NCBI GenBank assembly: GCA_034096865.1
Contig: JAWQFJ010017255.1
Location: forward strand, 20,001 to 30,000
DNA: 10,000 nucleotides
Origin: Theodoxus fluviatilis
Taxonomy: Eukaryota; Mollusca; Gastropoda; Cycloneritida; Neritidae
Direction of reading: 5' to 3'
The translations under genes and the position numbers were made by a program. Below the pieces are notes generated by a model that was given only the letters and a program-made list of their open reading frames with translations, searched no databases and was not told the origin of the DNA. Shown piece by piece: positions 1 to 6,584 of this stretch. How positions within the stretch are numbered: the first letter of the stretch is position 1; the number at the start of each line of letters is the position of its first letter.

Positions 1-230
1 GTGTTTGTGTGTGTGTGTGTGTGTTTTGTGTGTGAAATGTCTGTATGTATATGTGTGTGTTTGTGTGTGTGTGTGTGTTTTGTGTGTGAAATGTCTGTAT
101 GTATGCGCGCGCGGGTGTGGGTGTGTATCGTGTGTAAAATGTCTGTATGTATGTGTGTGTGTTTGTGTGTGTGTGTTTTGTGTGTGAAATGTCTGCATAT
201 ATGCGTATGTGTGTGTTTGTGAATGTCTGC
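1..230. repeat. GT-rich minisatellite with about 50-bp period
   Basis: Most of this stretch is (GT)n, but it is not a plain dinucleotide repeat. A conserved core, AAATGTCTGTATGTAT or a close variant, recurs after the tracts at about 34, 88, 136 and 186, giving periods of 54, 48 and 50 bp. The third unit includes a GCGCGCG variation. The last core is degraded (CTGCATATATGCG). The repeat probably extends to the left of the window. Open frames here are cysteine/valine artefacts of GT repetition and are not genes. Confidence 0.9.
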
Positions 231-301
231 GTCTTCTTGTGAAATTGCTTGTGTTTGACTCTGTGTGCATGTGCATGAACACAGGAGAGGGGAGGATTTT
301 C

Positions 302-613
302 AGCACAGATCAGGTCTGGGTTGTTGAAGCATTCAATGTGAAGGCCCAGCTGTGATGGGTGGGGCATGTGGACCGTATGGATGGCACTCGCTTTCCCAGA
401 ACGTTCTCCTTTTCCAAGCTGAATCATGGAGGGAAAAATCCAGGTGGCCCAATGAAGCGCTTCAAGGACACTCAAAAGGATATCCATGCAAGCCTGCAAT
501 GTCCCTCTCATCAAGTGAAAGATCCTTGCTTCGAATAGCAGAACACGACGCGATGCATTGTACTGGAGAGTCAGTGTTTCCGAAGCCAAACAACTTAAAG
601 TTCTGGGGGAAAA
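302..613 (+). pseudogene. Decayed 3' end of a LINE ORF2 (RT C-terminal region)
   Basis: Read in the frame through the CAG at 347-349, the DNA encodes a stop-containing but recognisable LINE C-terminus: QL*WVGHVDRMDGTRFPR, then GGPMKRFKDTQKD. This matches the familiar pattern after the RT domain of many LINE proteins (QLRWaGHV.RM...RLP, then G.P.KRfKD..K..L). At about 525 the similarity moves to the next frame as LASNSRTRRDALYWR, which resembles the usual 'LA.DR..WR..V' tail. At least two stops (353-355 and one near 535) and one frameshift show that it is dead. Element clade is unresolved; RTE-like or related 'endonuclease-reverse transcriptase' families are possible. The longer open frame at 352-693 lies in a different frame and is a chance product. 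Ends are approximate. Confidence 0.75.
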
Positions 614-725
614 AACCTCTTCCACAAGGAAACAACAGCAGACCCTATACCAGGGGTTTTATTCCCCGTGTGCGGACCTCTCCGCGCTTCTGACTGTAGG
701 TTCCGCTAACATCTGCAACGCCCTT

Positions 726-812
726 GACGTCATCGTCGATCACAAGAACGGACATCCGCAACGATGGTGTGTGCAGGACAGACGGGTGGATATGTGAGTA
801 ACGATACAGAGG
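726..812 (+). repeat. Possible diverged repeat, copy 1
   Basis: This copy carries, in order, GACGTCAT (726-733), AAGAAC (744-749), TGGATATGTGAG (787-798) and CGATACAGAGG (802-812). The same four blocks occur in the same order at 1312-1414. Between the blocks the two segments do not align well, so the relation is suggestive only. Confidence 0.4.
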
Positions 813-1311
813 AAAAGTCAGAGCAAACACAACAGGTGATAAAAGCAGGAAGAGACAGGGCGTTGAGTCACGCTTTTACACCCTAAAAACCCAAACAAGC
901 CAGTCTTTCCCCAGAAAAGATCGACATTTATTGCTGCTCCTTTGCTAGCCCGAGCATAGGGAGTATTAGAGGGCCGCACAGAGTAAAAACAGCTTACGAT
1001 ATCAGATTTACTGTTTGCTGGGATTACTGGCTGCGGAACGTGTGCCCCTGTGCCTCATTTGTCCAAATAAGAAAGTTAGAAAAAAAACTAGAGGGGGGGA
1101 AAAGCCTTAACAACATCAAGAAGAACTCAGGTCACCGACTAAGCCATGCGTTCTAAGCGGTCGTAACATCGTTAGCGAGGGCAGAGCTTTGATGGGATTT
1201 TGGCTTGCACAGATTCATCCTAGTCAGGGTTCCCGAAAAGAAGTTAATCTATTTACCGACCACAGTATTGGCCAGATTTCAGCAGACAGATATCAGACAC
1301 AGGGCAGGTCA

Positions 1312-1414
1312 GACGTCATATCCGTCCGCCTAAGAACATGCGGCACTGAATCAGACTGGATATGTGAGAGACATGACACCCTAATATTTATCGGTATGGA
1401 TGGCGATACAGAGG
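1312..1414 (+). repeat. Possible diverged repeat, copy 2
   Basis: The blocks are GACGTCAT (1312-1319), AAGAAC (1332-1337), TGGATATGTGAG (1357-1368) and CGATACAGAGG (1404-1414), matching those at 726-812. The gap between the last two blocks is 32 bp longer than in copy 1, which would mean an insertion here or a deletion there. Confidence 0.4.
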
Positions 1415-1833
1415 CTCATTGGAAAGGATTTTCATGAAGATATTAGAAAAAGGAGATTGACTTTGTTTTGGTACTTACTAATGTATGAAAATTTGTCCTC
1501 ATGATTACTGAGCGTAATCCTTTCATCTCTATAAATAATACAGTCGAAGCCATCTTTCTCGCTCAGGAGCCATACCTCTGCATTCACAGTGTAATGAATA
1601 CTACAAGAATCGACCACACAATGAACAATCACACATTTTAGTCATACCTCTACATGGTGTCACAGTTTGTGATAGCTGACATCGAGACTTACGAGTATTT
1701 AGTGAAAAGCTCACGCGCCACTACAATGTAGAGGGTGAGTTGCGGAATACCGAGTGGATAGTTTCTCAATTTGGATGGAGATCTGCTTGGTTCGCATAAA
1801 ACATCGTTTTAAGGATAGAAGAGGATTAACTAT

Positions 1834-1954
1834 CTCCTCCTCCTCCTCCTCATCATCATCATCATTGTCATCGTCATCATCATCATCATCGTCGTCGTCC
1901 TCGTCATCATCATCACCACCACCGTCGTCGTCGTCATAAACATCATCGTCGTCG

Positions 1955-2033
<79 letters not shown>

Positions 2034-2046
2034 TCTCCTCCTCTTC
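1834..2046. repeat. Compound triplet microsatellite (TCC/TCA/TCG/CCA)
   Basis: An uninterrupted run of triplet repeats changes unit along its length: TCC, then TCA with TCG blocks, a short CCA block, more TCG, and finally a pure (CAT)26 at 1956-2033, closing with TCC. The variants differ by single substitutions from one ancestral triplet, the usual outcome of point mutation followed by slippage. Polyserine (plus) and polymethionine (minus) frames are by-products. A nine-C run follows at 2055-2063. Confidence 0.97.
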
Positions 2047-2080
2047 CCCTCCCTCCCCCCCCCGTAAAATTCCTTTTTAT

Positions 2081-2107
2081 AGCAGCAGCAGCAGCAGCAG
2101 CAGCAGC
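2081..2107. repeat. (AGC)9 microsatellite
   Basis: Nine perfect AGC units sit 35 bp after the compound triplet tract. No convincing open frame runs through it that would make it a polyglutamine or polyserine coding tract. Confidence 0.95.
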
Positions 2108-2738
2108 GTTATTGTTCAATGCCTACGTGCACATGCTGCCTGTTTGGGGAACTTTCACGCCAGAACGCCACAAGAGTAGTTCCCTAGAGGTGGCACTTAG
2201 TGACCTTTGGCATCAAGAATCACACGCCAGCCATGTGCACGTCGGTGGGGAAGTCCAGCCGCTGGACCAGCTGTCTGCTACTTGTGAGAGGAAGTAGAGG
2301 GCAGGATGGGATGTAAGCGGAAATAGAGGGGGATGCCCTTCAGCTCCAGACTAGGTGTCAACAAGCCAGACGTCCTCCGTCAGACCCTGCTTTGGGAAGA
2401 GGACAGTTCCAAGGCTGGAGTGAAAGGGGAGGCGAGTGTTTGGCGTCCCATCTCGATAATGAAATCAGTTTCAGGACTCGTCCAAGAGAAGTTCCACCAC
2501 TGCTATCTCTGCGAGAAGCCCCTGGACGCCAGATTTCATCACGATGATGGAAAAGCCTGAAGCCCCGATCTTCGACGTAAAAACCATCCATCTCCTCAGA
2601 TGGAATCGGACAGATTCGTCTTGATAAAAGTCGCAAAGAAGTTTTAGCCAGAAGGCAAAAAAACATTCCTTGTAGTAAAAAAAAGAGACAAAAAAGAAGG
2701 CTCAGGAAAACGAGACCGAACAACGAGGCATGCAAGAA

Positions 2739-2741
<3 letters not shown>
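2108..2741. other. Unassigned stretch between microsatellites
   Basis: Small open frames exist on both strands (2112-2297 and 2333-2560 plus; 2358-2735 minus) but none shows a domain, signal peptide or motif that I recognise. The minus frame runs into the (GA)n tract. The last 100 bp or so (about 2640-2741) is A-rich with short A runs. I see no RNA gene. Confidence 0.4.
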
Positions 2742-2742
<1 letters not shown>

Positions 2743-2804
<62 letters not shown>

Positions 2805-2809
2805 GAGAC

Positions 2810-2848
<39 letters not shown>
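2743..2848. repeat. (GA)n microsatellite at the LINE 3' side
   Basis: About 106 bp of GA repeat has three GACAGA interruptions, with C at 2797, 2809 and 2817. It directly abuts the 3' end of the minus-strand LINE, so in LINE orientation it reads (TC)n. A second GA tract borders the other end of the element. Confidence 0.97.
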
Positions 2849-2853
<5 letters not shown>

Positions 2854-2860
2854 CGACAAC

Positions 2861-2866
2861 TTTATT
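2861..2866 (-). terminator. LINE polyadenylation signal AATAAA
   Basis: TTTATT on the plus strand reads AATAAA on the minus strand, 57 bp after the LINE stop codon. Only 12 bp separate it from the (TC)n tract, a normal distance for a cleavage site. No poly(A) tail follows; the element ends directly in TC repeat. Confidence 0.65.
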
Positions 2867-2922
2867 GTATAGGCCATCGGTCCAGTCCAAGGACTCACTA
2901 ACAAGGGTACATATATCACAAT

Positions 2923-3199
2923 TCATGATGTAGATCTCCTCCTTTTAAATGCATGGAGTAAACAAGTGCTCACAGATCTTATTCTTTTTCTGTCGTAATT
3001 TGAGAGACACATCAAACTTTCTTGCATAGTTAGACCAAAACAAAAATGTAGATACCTTATTCGTAAATCTTCGTATGCTGGACACACAAATACAAAATGT
3101 ATTTCATCCTCAAATCTCTCATTGCAACTAGAACACAACAGTGGAGTTGGCTCACTATATCTATATCGGTGCACGTAGAGTTCGCCAATACCCAGGCGA
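2923..3199 (-). pseudogene. Displaced C-terminus of the same LINE protein, with CCHC motif
   Basis: Downstream of the nested insert the LINE frame resumes: RLGIGELYVHRYRY, then a cysteine-histidine motif of spacing CX2CX8HX4C (CSSC ... H ... C), then about 50 residues to a TGA at 2925-2923. Such CCHC motifs lie after the RT in L1-like and several other LINE proteins and probably bind RNA. The segment duplicates RLGI from the end of the upstream frame because that sequence lies in the target-site duplication. Removing the 196-bp insert plus one 13-bp duplication copy (209 bp) puts both parts in one frame of 673 residues, which shows they were one protein before the insertion. Confidence 0.9.
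3187..3199 (+). repeat. Target-site duplication, copy 1 (AATACCCAGGCGA)
   Basis: This 13-bp sequence is identical to 3396-3408 and lies next to the simple-repeat tail of the insert. It belongs to the LINE coding sequence (RLGI codons on the minus strand). Confidence 0.93.
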
Positions 3200-3395
3200 T
3201 AGATGGATGGATGGATGGACGGTGTTTTACGCCATATCAGCCTTTGTAGGCTATGCAAGGCAATTAAGCACGAACATCACTAGAACAGTTGAGAGAAAAC
3301 GCAAATCAAGTCACGGTGTCCCTAGTTTTTGGCCTCTTACGAATCGCGTAGGGAGACGCGGTGGGTCAATTCTTACCCCGAACCCCCAGGGGATT
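3200..3395 (-). mobile_element. SINE-like (or short truncated LINE) insert within the LINE
   Basis: The 196-bp insert is flanked by perfect 13-bp direct repeats. Reading on the minus strand, it begins near CCCCTGGGGGTTCGGGG (a GGTTCGGGG resembling part of a pol III B box, plus coordinates 3376-3384) and ends in a (CATC)4-type simple tail (3200-3219). Just before the tail lies a small stem-loop, AGCCT/AGGCT (3239-3252), reminiscent of the 3' stem-loops that LINE machinery recognises. Size, simple 3' tail and duplication length fit a SINE mobilised by a LINE. I find no clear A box, so it may be 5'-truncated, or it may be the short 3' end of another LINE. It lies in the same orientation as the host LINE. 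Confidence 0.8.
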
Positions 3396-5153
3396 AATAC
3401 CCAGGCGAAAACGAATGTACAAGTCCCTGAAGATAGGTTTCTCCAAGTCATAGAGATATTGCTCTAACTTAGAGTTGCACTTGAATACCTTGTAAAATGA
3501 GTATCTCTCACCAGTTTGTAATGTAGAGTACCAAAATTCGTTGTACCGACACACCAGTCTACGTTTTAATTCTTTTACGAAAATGTTTTCTTCACGGACC
3601 CTCTGTTGTGTCCATATATCATGAAATTCATAATCAAACAGTATATCTCTAATCTTCATTGCCCAACAATTATTTGCAGTATTAGTACTCACCATCATTT
3701 GATAAATCTTTTTTGGGTATCTCTTGTCATCCATCCTTAATATCCGAAGCCAATATTTCACACAGCATAGTACAGCACAAATGTACAATGGATAACGTCC
3801 AGTTTCACCATAAATCATCAAGTTAGGTGTTATTTTTGACACATTGAAAAAACTTGTTATCATGTGCAGATGGACTCGCTCAATATCTTTACAGCTGCTC
3901 ACTCCCCAGATCTCTGCTCTATACAGTAATATCGGTTGGATTTGAACATCAAATATCCTAAAGATGACACTAGGTGATGTACACATCATTCTCCTTAAAG
4001 GCCTCATGGCCTGAGCTACAGCAGGTTTTCCTCTAATTGACAAACTTGCTTTCGCCACATTGCAAGATAGTTTCGTGGAAAACCTGTAACCCAAATAGGT
4101 ATATTCATTTAATACCTCCAGGTTTTCTCCCCCAATATGCCAGTGTTTATGAGCCGCCAGATGGCCCCCTAGGCGAAACACCATTGCTTTAGATTTTGTC
4201 ATGTTGATACTCAGTCCAACAGACTCTGCTGAACTTTTTAGAATGTCTAACTGGTTCTGTAGACCGATGGGTGTATCAGACAGGACAACGACATCATCGG
4301 CAAAAAGAAGGAGATATACCGTTGTGTCATCAGGTAGGAGTTGGATACCATGTTTACCATTTCTTGCGACCTCTTTTGCAACTTCCCCGAACACATAGGA
4401 AAATAGGATCGGTGAGCATTTGCATCCTTGCTTCAGCCTCGAGACACATTCAAAGTAGTCTGTGTAACCATTCGGGCATCTCACGCTGCTCCACACACAG
4501 TAATACACTGACTTTAATATTTGCAACATTTTCCCATTAATACCCTTATTTTTCAATATAATAAACAATGCATCTCTGGAAACACTGTCAAAGGCTTTGC
4601 AAAAATCAATAAATATTGCATACACTTTCTTTCTCTTCCCTAGATATCTTTCTCTGATACCATGTAGAGTGAAGATGTTGTCCACCGTACTATAACTTCT
4701 TCGAAAACCAGCTTGCTCATCTGCAATCAGTCCATGCTCTTCCGTCCACTCTTGTAAACGATAATTCAGAACATGCAGAAAAACCTTACTCAATGTATTT
4801 GTTAAGGATATACCTCTACAATTATTTGGATCATTACAGTTGCCTTTTTTGTAAAATGGCACAATGATTGATTCTCGCCAAATACTAGGAAACGAGCCAC
4901 CACTAAAAATAGCATTGAACAAAGTATGCAGATAGGGTAGCAGCAGACTAGTAGAGGACTTAAACATTTCCGCTATTTTGTCCGATCCAGAAGCCCTGTG
5001 CTTCTTCAACTGGTCAAGTGCAGATTTTATTTCTTTTGTTATTTCATTATTTAGCTCCTTCCCTTCATCCTCCTCTGCACAAAGCTCTCCGGACTCTAGG
5101 TTAGATGCGCCAACTGGTGCTGGGAATGTTGACGGGCAGTCACTGACGCACAA
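3366..5153 (-). CDS. LINE reverse transcriptase (open frame, C-terminus displaced)
   Basis: This 595-codon open frame encodes an RNA-directed DNA polymerase used for target-primed reverse transcription. The RT domain spans roughly residues 35-330. Visible motifs are NNCRGISLTNTLSKVF (111-126), motif A AIFIDFCKAFD with D183 (179-189), motif B KQGCKCSP (241-248) and the catalytic FADD with D286/D287 (284-287). All three catalytic aspartates are present. A thumb/connector-like region follows, including EIWG (414-417) and the GRYPLY block (452-457), which LINE proteins of this type share. The frame opens after a TGA at 5157-5159 with no convincing start codon, so the true N-terminus is missing or lies in another frame. 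The last codons (after FRLGI, residue 586) are read from the SINE-like insert and are not native. Long openness suggests a fairly recent insertion. Function as a polymerase in this copy is doubtful because no endonuclease is seen. Confidence 0.93.
   Translation of the reverse strand: MCVSDCPSTFPAPVGASNLESGELCAEEDEGKELNNEITKEIKSALDQLKKHRASGSDKIAEMFKSSTSLLLPYLHTLFNAIFSGGSFPSIWRESIIVPFYKKGNCNDPNNCRGISLTNTLSKVFLHVLNYRLQEWTEEHGLIADEQAGFRRSYSTVDNIFTLHGIRERYLGKRKKVYAIFIDFCKAFDSVSRDALFIILKNKGINGKMLQILKSVYYCVWSSVRCPNGYTDYFECVSRLKQGCKCSPILFSYVFGEVAKEVARNGKHGIQLLPDDTTVYLLLFADDVVVLSDTPIGLQNQLDILKSSAESVGLSINMTKSKAMVFRLGGHLAAHKHWHIGGENLEVLNEYTYLGYRFSTKLSCNVAKASLSIRGKPAVAQAMRPLRRMMCTSPSVIFRIFDVQIQPILLYRAEIWGVSSCKDIERVHLHMITSFFNVSKITPNLMIYGETGRYPLYICAVLCCVKYWLRILRMDDKRYPKKIYQMMVSTNTANNCWAMKIRDILFDYEFHDIWTQQRVREENIFVKELKRRLVCRYNEFWYSTLQTGERYSFYKVFKCNSKLEQYLYDLEKPIFRDLYIRFRLGINPLGVRGKN
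3396..3408 (+). repeat. Target-site duplication, copy 2 (AATACCCAGGCGA)
   Basis: This is the perfect second copy of the 13-bp direct repeat, at the 5' end of the insert. The bases immediately outside the repeats differ, which fixes the length at 13 bp. Confidence 0.93.
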
Positions 5154-5545
5154 TCCTCACCCTGAGACGTGCAGACAGGTACTGCGACGTCTGCCCCTGC
5201 ATCCGCGAACGCGTCCTCTTCACAGTCACCTTCGCCAGTTTCCCCACCCCCTGCCTCCTCAAACTCTTGAGTGACGTTCCTGGTCGTCGTCGCTGTGTTC
5301 AACCAATCGAGGAGAGAGGTTTGTGAGGCACCTGCACGATGCGGGCAAGCCGCACGTGCGTCTAAGCTCACGGACACTCCCGTCTGCACGGATGCTGCGT
5401 GCTCGCTGCGACTTGGTGCCCTCAGGGTCATGTCAGCGTGGTCGATTGGTAGTGTCGTCATTCCATCACGTGACCCGGTACCAGACAACGAAGCACTTGT
5501 AGCAGAAGTTTGGTGATCTTGACTCTGCTGGGTGACAGACTCCGC

Positions 5546-5549
<4 letters not shown>
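5096..5549 (-). other. GC-rich open segment upstream of the LINE RT; ORF1-like or unrelated
   Basis: About 150 codons are open from the GA tract to a TAG at 5098-5096, in a frame different from the RT and overlapping it by about 55 bp. The product is rich in Ser, Thr and Ala, with an acidic patch (EEAGGGETGEGDCEEDAF), and has no zinc knuckle, RRM or endonuclease motif that I can see. One sampled line here (5221-5280) is about 58% GC, while sampled lines in the RT body are lower (about 23% at 4501-4560, 45% at 3961-4020). It could be the start of the LINE ORF1 fused to the RT by an internal deletion, a LINE 5' region, or foreign sequence. Open frames on the opposite strand show that high GC alone could produce this. 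Confidence 0.35.

Positions 5550-5614
<65 letters not shown>
5550..5614. repeat. (GA)n microsatellite at the LINE 5' side
   Basis: About 32 perfect GA units, without interruptions, border the upstream end of the LINE region. With the tract at 2743-2848 it brackets the element in the same repeat and the same phase of strand (TC in LINE orientation). Confidence 0.97.
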
Positions 5615-5618
<4 letters not shown>

Positions 5619-5621
<3 letters not shown>

Positions 5622-5650
5622 GGGTGAAAAGGGTGAAGAAAAAGGGTGAA
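5619..5650 (+). repeat. Three copies of AAAGGGTGAA
   Basis: The 10-mer occurs at 5619-5628, 5628-5637 and 5641-5650, next to the GA tract. It is probably a small slippage product of the purine-rich flank. Confidence 0.7.
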
Positions 5651-6440
5651 CATAAGATTGGAAATGTAAAAAAGTCACCAGGGAGTAAGTAGATCAGGTG
5701 CCTCGACTATTATGGGTTGGCAGAGAAAGAACAGACAGGAACCTCTCGCAGCAAAAACGGTAGATGCCGGTGAAACCAAGTCAGAGCAAAGTAGGTGCAC
5801 CAAGACCCCATAGATCTTGCGAAGGGTTCGATCTCGGTGCACAAAAACAGAACGGAAGAGTGATCATACTCGGAAACACTTTTCTCCCGACGAATGAATG
5901 ACGCCATTTTAGTCGACGTCATCTATGACGTCCGAAGTATTTTCATCAAGCTTGCTTTCGCACTTCTTTTGGTCATTCTATTAATAAGTCATGGAAAAAT
6001 GAATTGCAGAACAGCAGAACAGGGTGGCTGAAAAATTCATTTAAACTGCGTGAAATGTGAGACGTTAACAACCACAAAGATAACAAAAAGATAACCGACG
6101 ACGACGACTTACAGGGCTTTACAGGTCTTTCGGATGGGACCTTCATAAACCGAGGTCTAGTGTGTGATACGCATGCACAACATCAATCGCGCACTATAAA
6201 GATCCTGACGCTCATGTCCTTGACGGGTGAGTGCCGGCCACAGAAAAAATATACCCAGCACGCACAACTCCCCACCCAGGAGTAAAAAACCGGGTGTCTG
6301 CAGAATCTTCACATTGTTGAAGGTGGCAGACTAGAGAAAGAAGAATGTCGCGTGGTGCGCGACATGAAGGGTGATGTGGGCTATTTATCTTTGGTGTAAA
6401 TGGATAGCGTAAAAAGAAAATAAATCTTCTCCGTGTTTGC
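5651..6440. other. Unassigned stretch upstream of the GC-rich patch
   Basis: Short open frames (5710-5922 minus; part of 6212-6598 minus) have no recognisable motifs. A TATAAA occurs at 6195-6200 in GCACTATAAAGATCC, and a CRE-like inverted repeat lies at 5915-5932. There is a short (ACG)n run near 6097-6108. No repeat family or RNA gene is recognised. Confidence 0.4.
5915..5932. promoter_or_regulatory. Perfect inverted repeat of CRE-like sites
   Basis: GACGTCAT-CT-ATGACGTC has two perfect 8-bp arms separated by 2 bp. Each arm holds a seven-of-eight match to the CREB/ATF site TGACGTCA. Binding is inferred from the motif only; no gene start is identified beside it. Confidence 0.4.
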
Positions 6441-6498
6441 GCTCGTGCGTTCGCCGCCGAGGGCGTGGCTATCGTGTAGGGAGGGTCACTGCACCACT

Positions 6499-6524
6499 CC
6501 GTAGGAGACCTAGGGGGTCTACGG
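6499..6524. other. Imperfect hairpin in GC-rich patch
   Basis: CCGT pairs with ACGG and AGACC with GGTCT, with an AGG bulge on the left and a short G-rich loop. It lies 40 bp before a second hairpin. Confidence 0.45.
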
Positions 6525-6563
6525 AGGGGGTATGAGTTTAATCTACGGGGTTCGCTCGATCTC

Positions 6564-6584
6564 CGGCAGGGGGGTACCCTGCCG
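6564..6584. other. Perfect 8-bp hairpin in GC-rich patch
   Basis: CGGCAGGG (6564-6571) and CCCTGCCG (6577-6584) are perfect inverted arms around a 5-base loop GGGTA. Part of the loop can also pair as GGGTACCC. No following T run supports a simple pol III terminator. Confidence 0.6.

Larger units (their letters stand above)
614..1833. other. Unassigned stretch, no gene recognised
   Basis: Short open frames at 645-830 (minus), 1189-1437 (plus) and 1432-1632 (minus) have no motif that I recognise and are no longer than expected by chance. There is a perfect CRE-type octamer TGACGTCA at 725-732 and an AP-1-like TGAGTCA at 864-870; neither is meaningful alone. Two segments (726-812 and 1312-1414) share several short blocks in the same order and may be diverged copies of an old repeat. 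Confidence 0.5.
2849..5549 (-). mobile_element. Non-LTR (LINE) retrotransposon copy lying between two (GA)n tracts
   Basis: In minus orientation the element reads: a GC-rich segment of uncertain origin (5549 to about 5100), a reverse transcriptase domain, a C-terminal CCHC motif, a stop at 2925-2923, a 74-bp 3' UTR with AATAAA, and then (TC)n. There are no terminal repeats, as expected for a LINE. No apurinic endonuclease domain is visible upstream of the RT, and no PD...D restriction-like endonuclease follows the CCHC motif, so the copy is defective by deletion or truncation. The body is broken by a nested SINE-like insert at 3200-3395. The clade is unresolved; a C-terminal CCHC occurs in the L1/Tx1 group and in other families. 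The 3' end is well defined. The 5' end is inferred from the second GA tract and could instead be a truncation near 5100. Confidence 0.85.

Noticed and set aside
352..693. 113-codon open frame on the plus strand
   Set aside because: It is out of phase with the LINE-like signal covering the same DNA and has no motif of its own.
1754..2033. Polyserine and polymethionine open frames
   Set aside because: They are translations of triplet microsatellites with no convincing flanking coding sequence.
2644..2933. Frames rich in LSLSLS or RERERE
   Set aside because: They are products of the (GA)n tract.
3141..3467. 108-codon plus-strand frame
   Set aside because: It lies across the LINE and the nested insert in antisense; no motif.
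4201..4540. Plus-strand frames of 65 and 89 codons
   Set aside because: They are antisense shadows of the reverse transcriptase frame.
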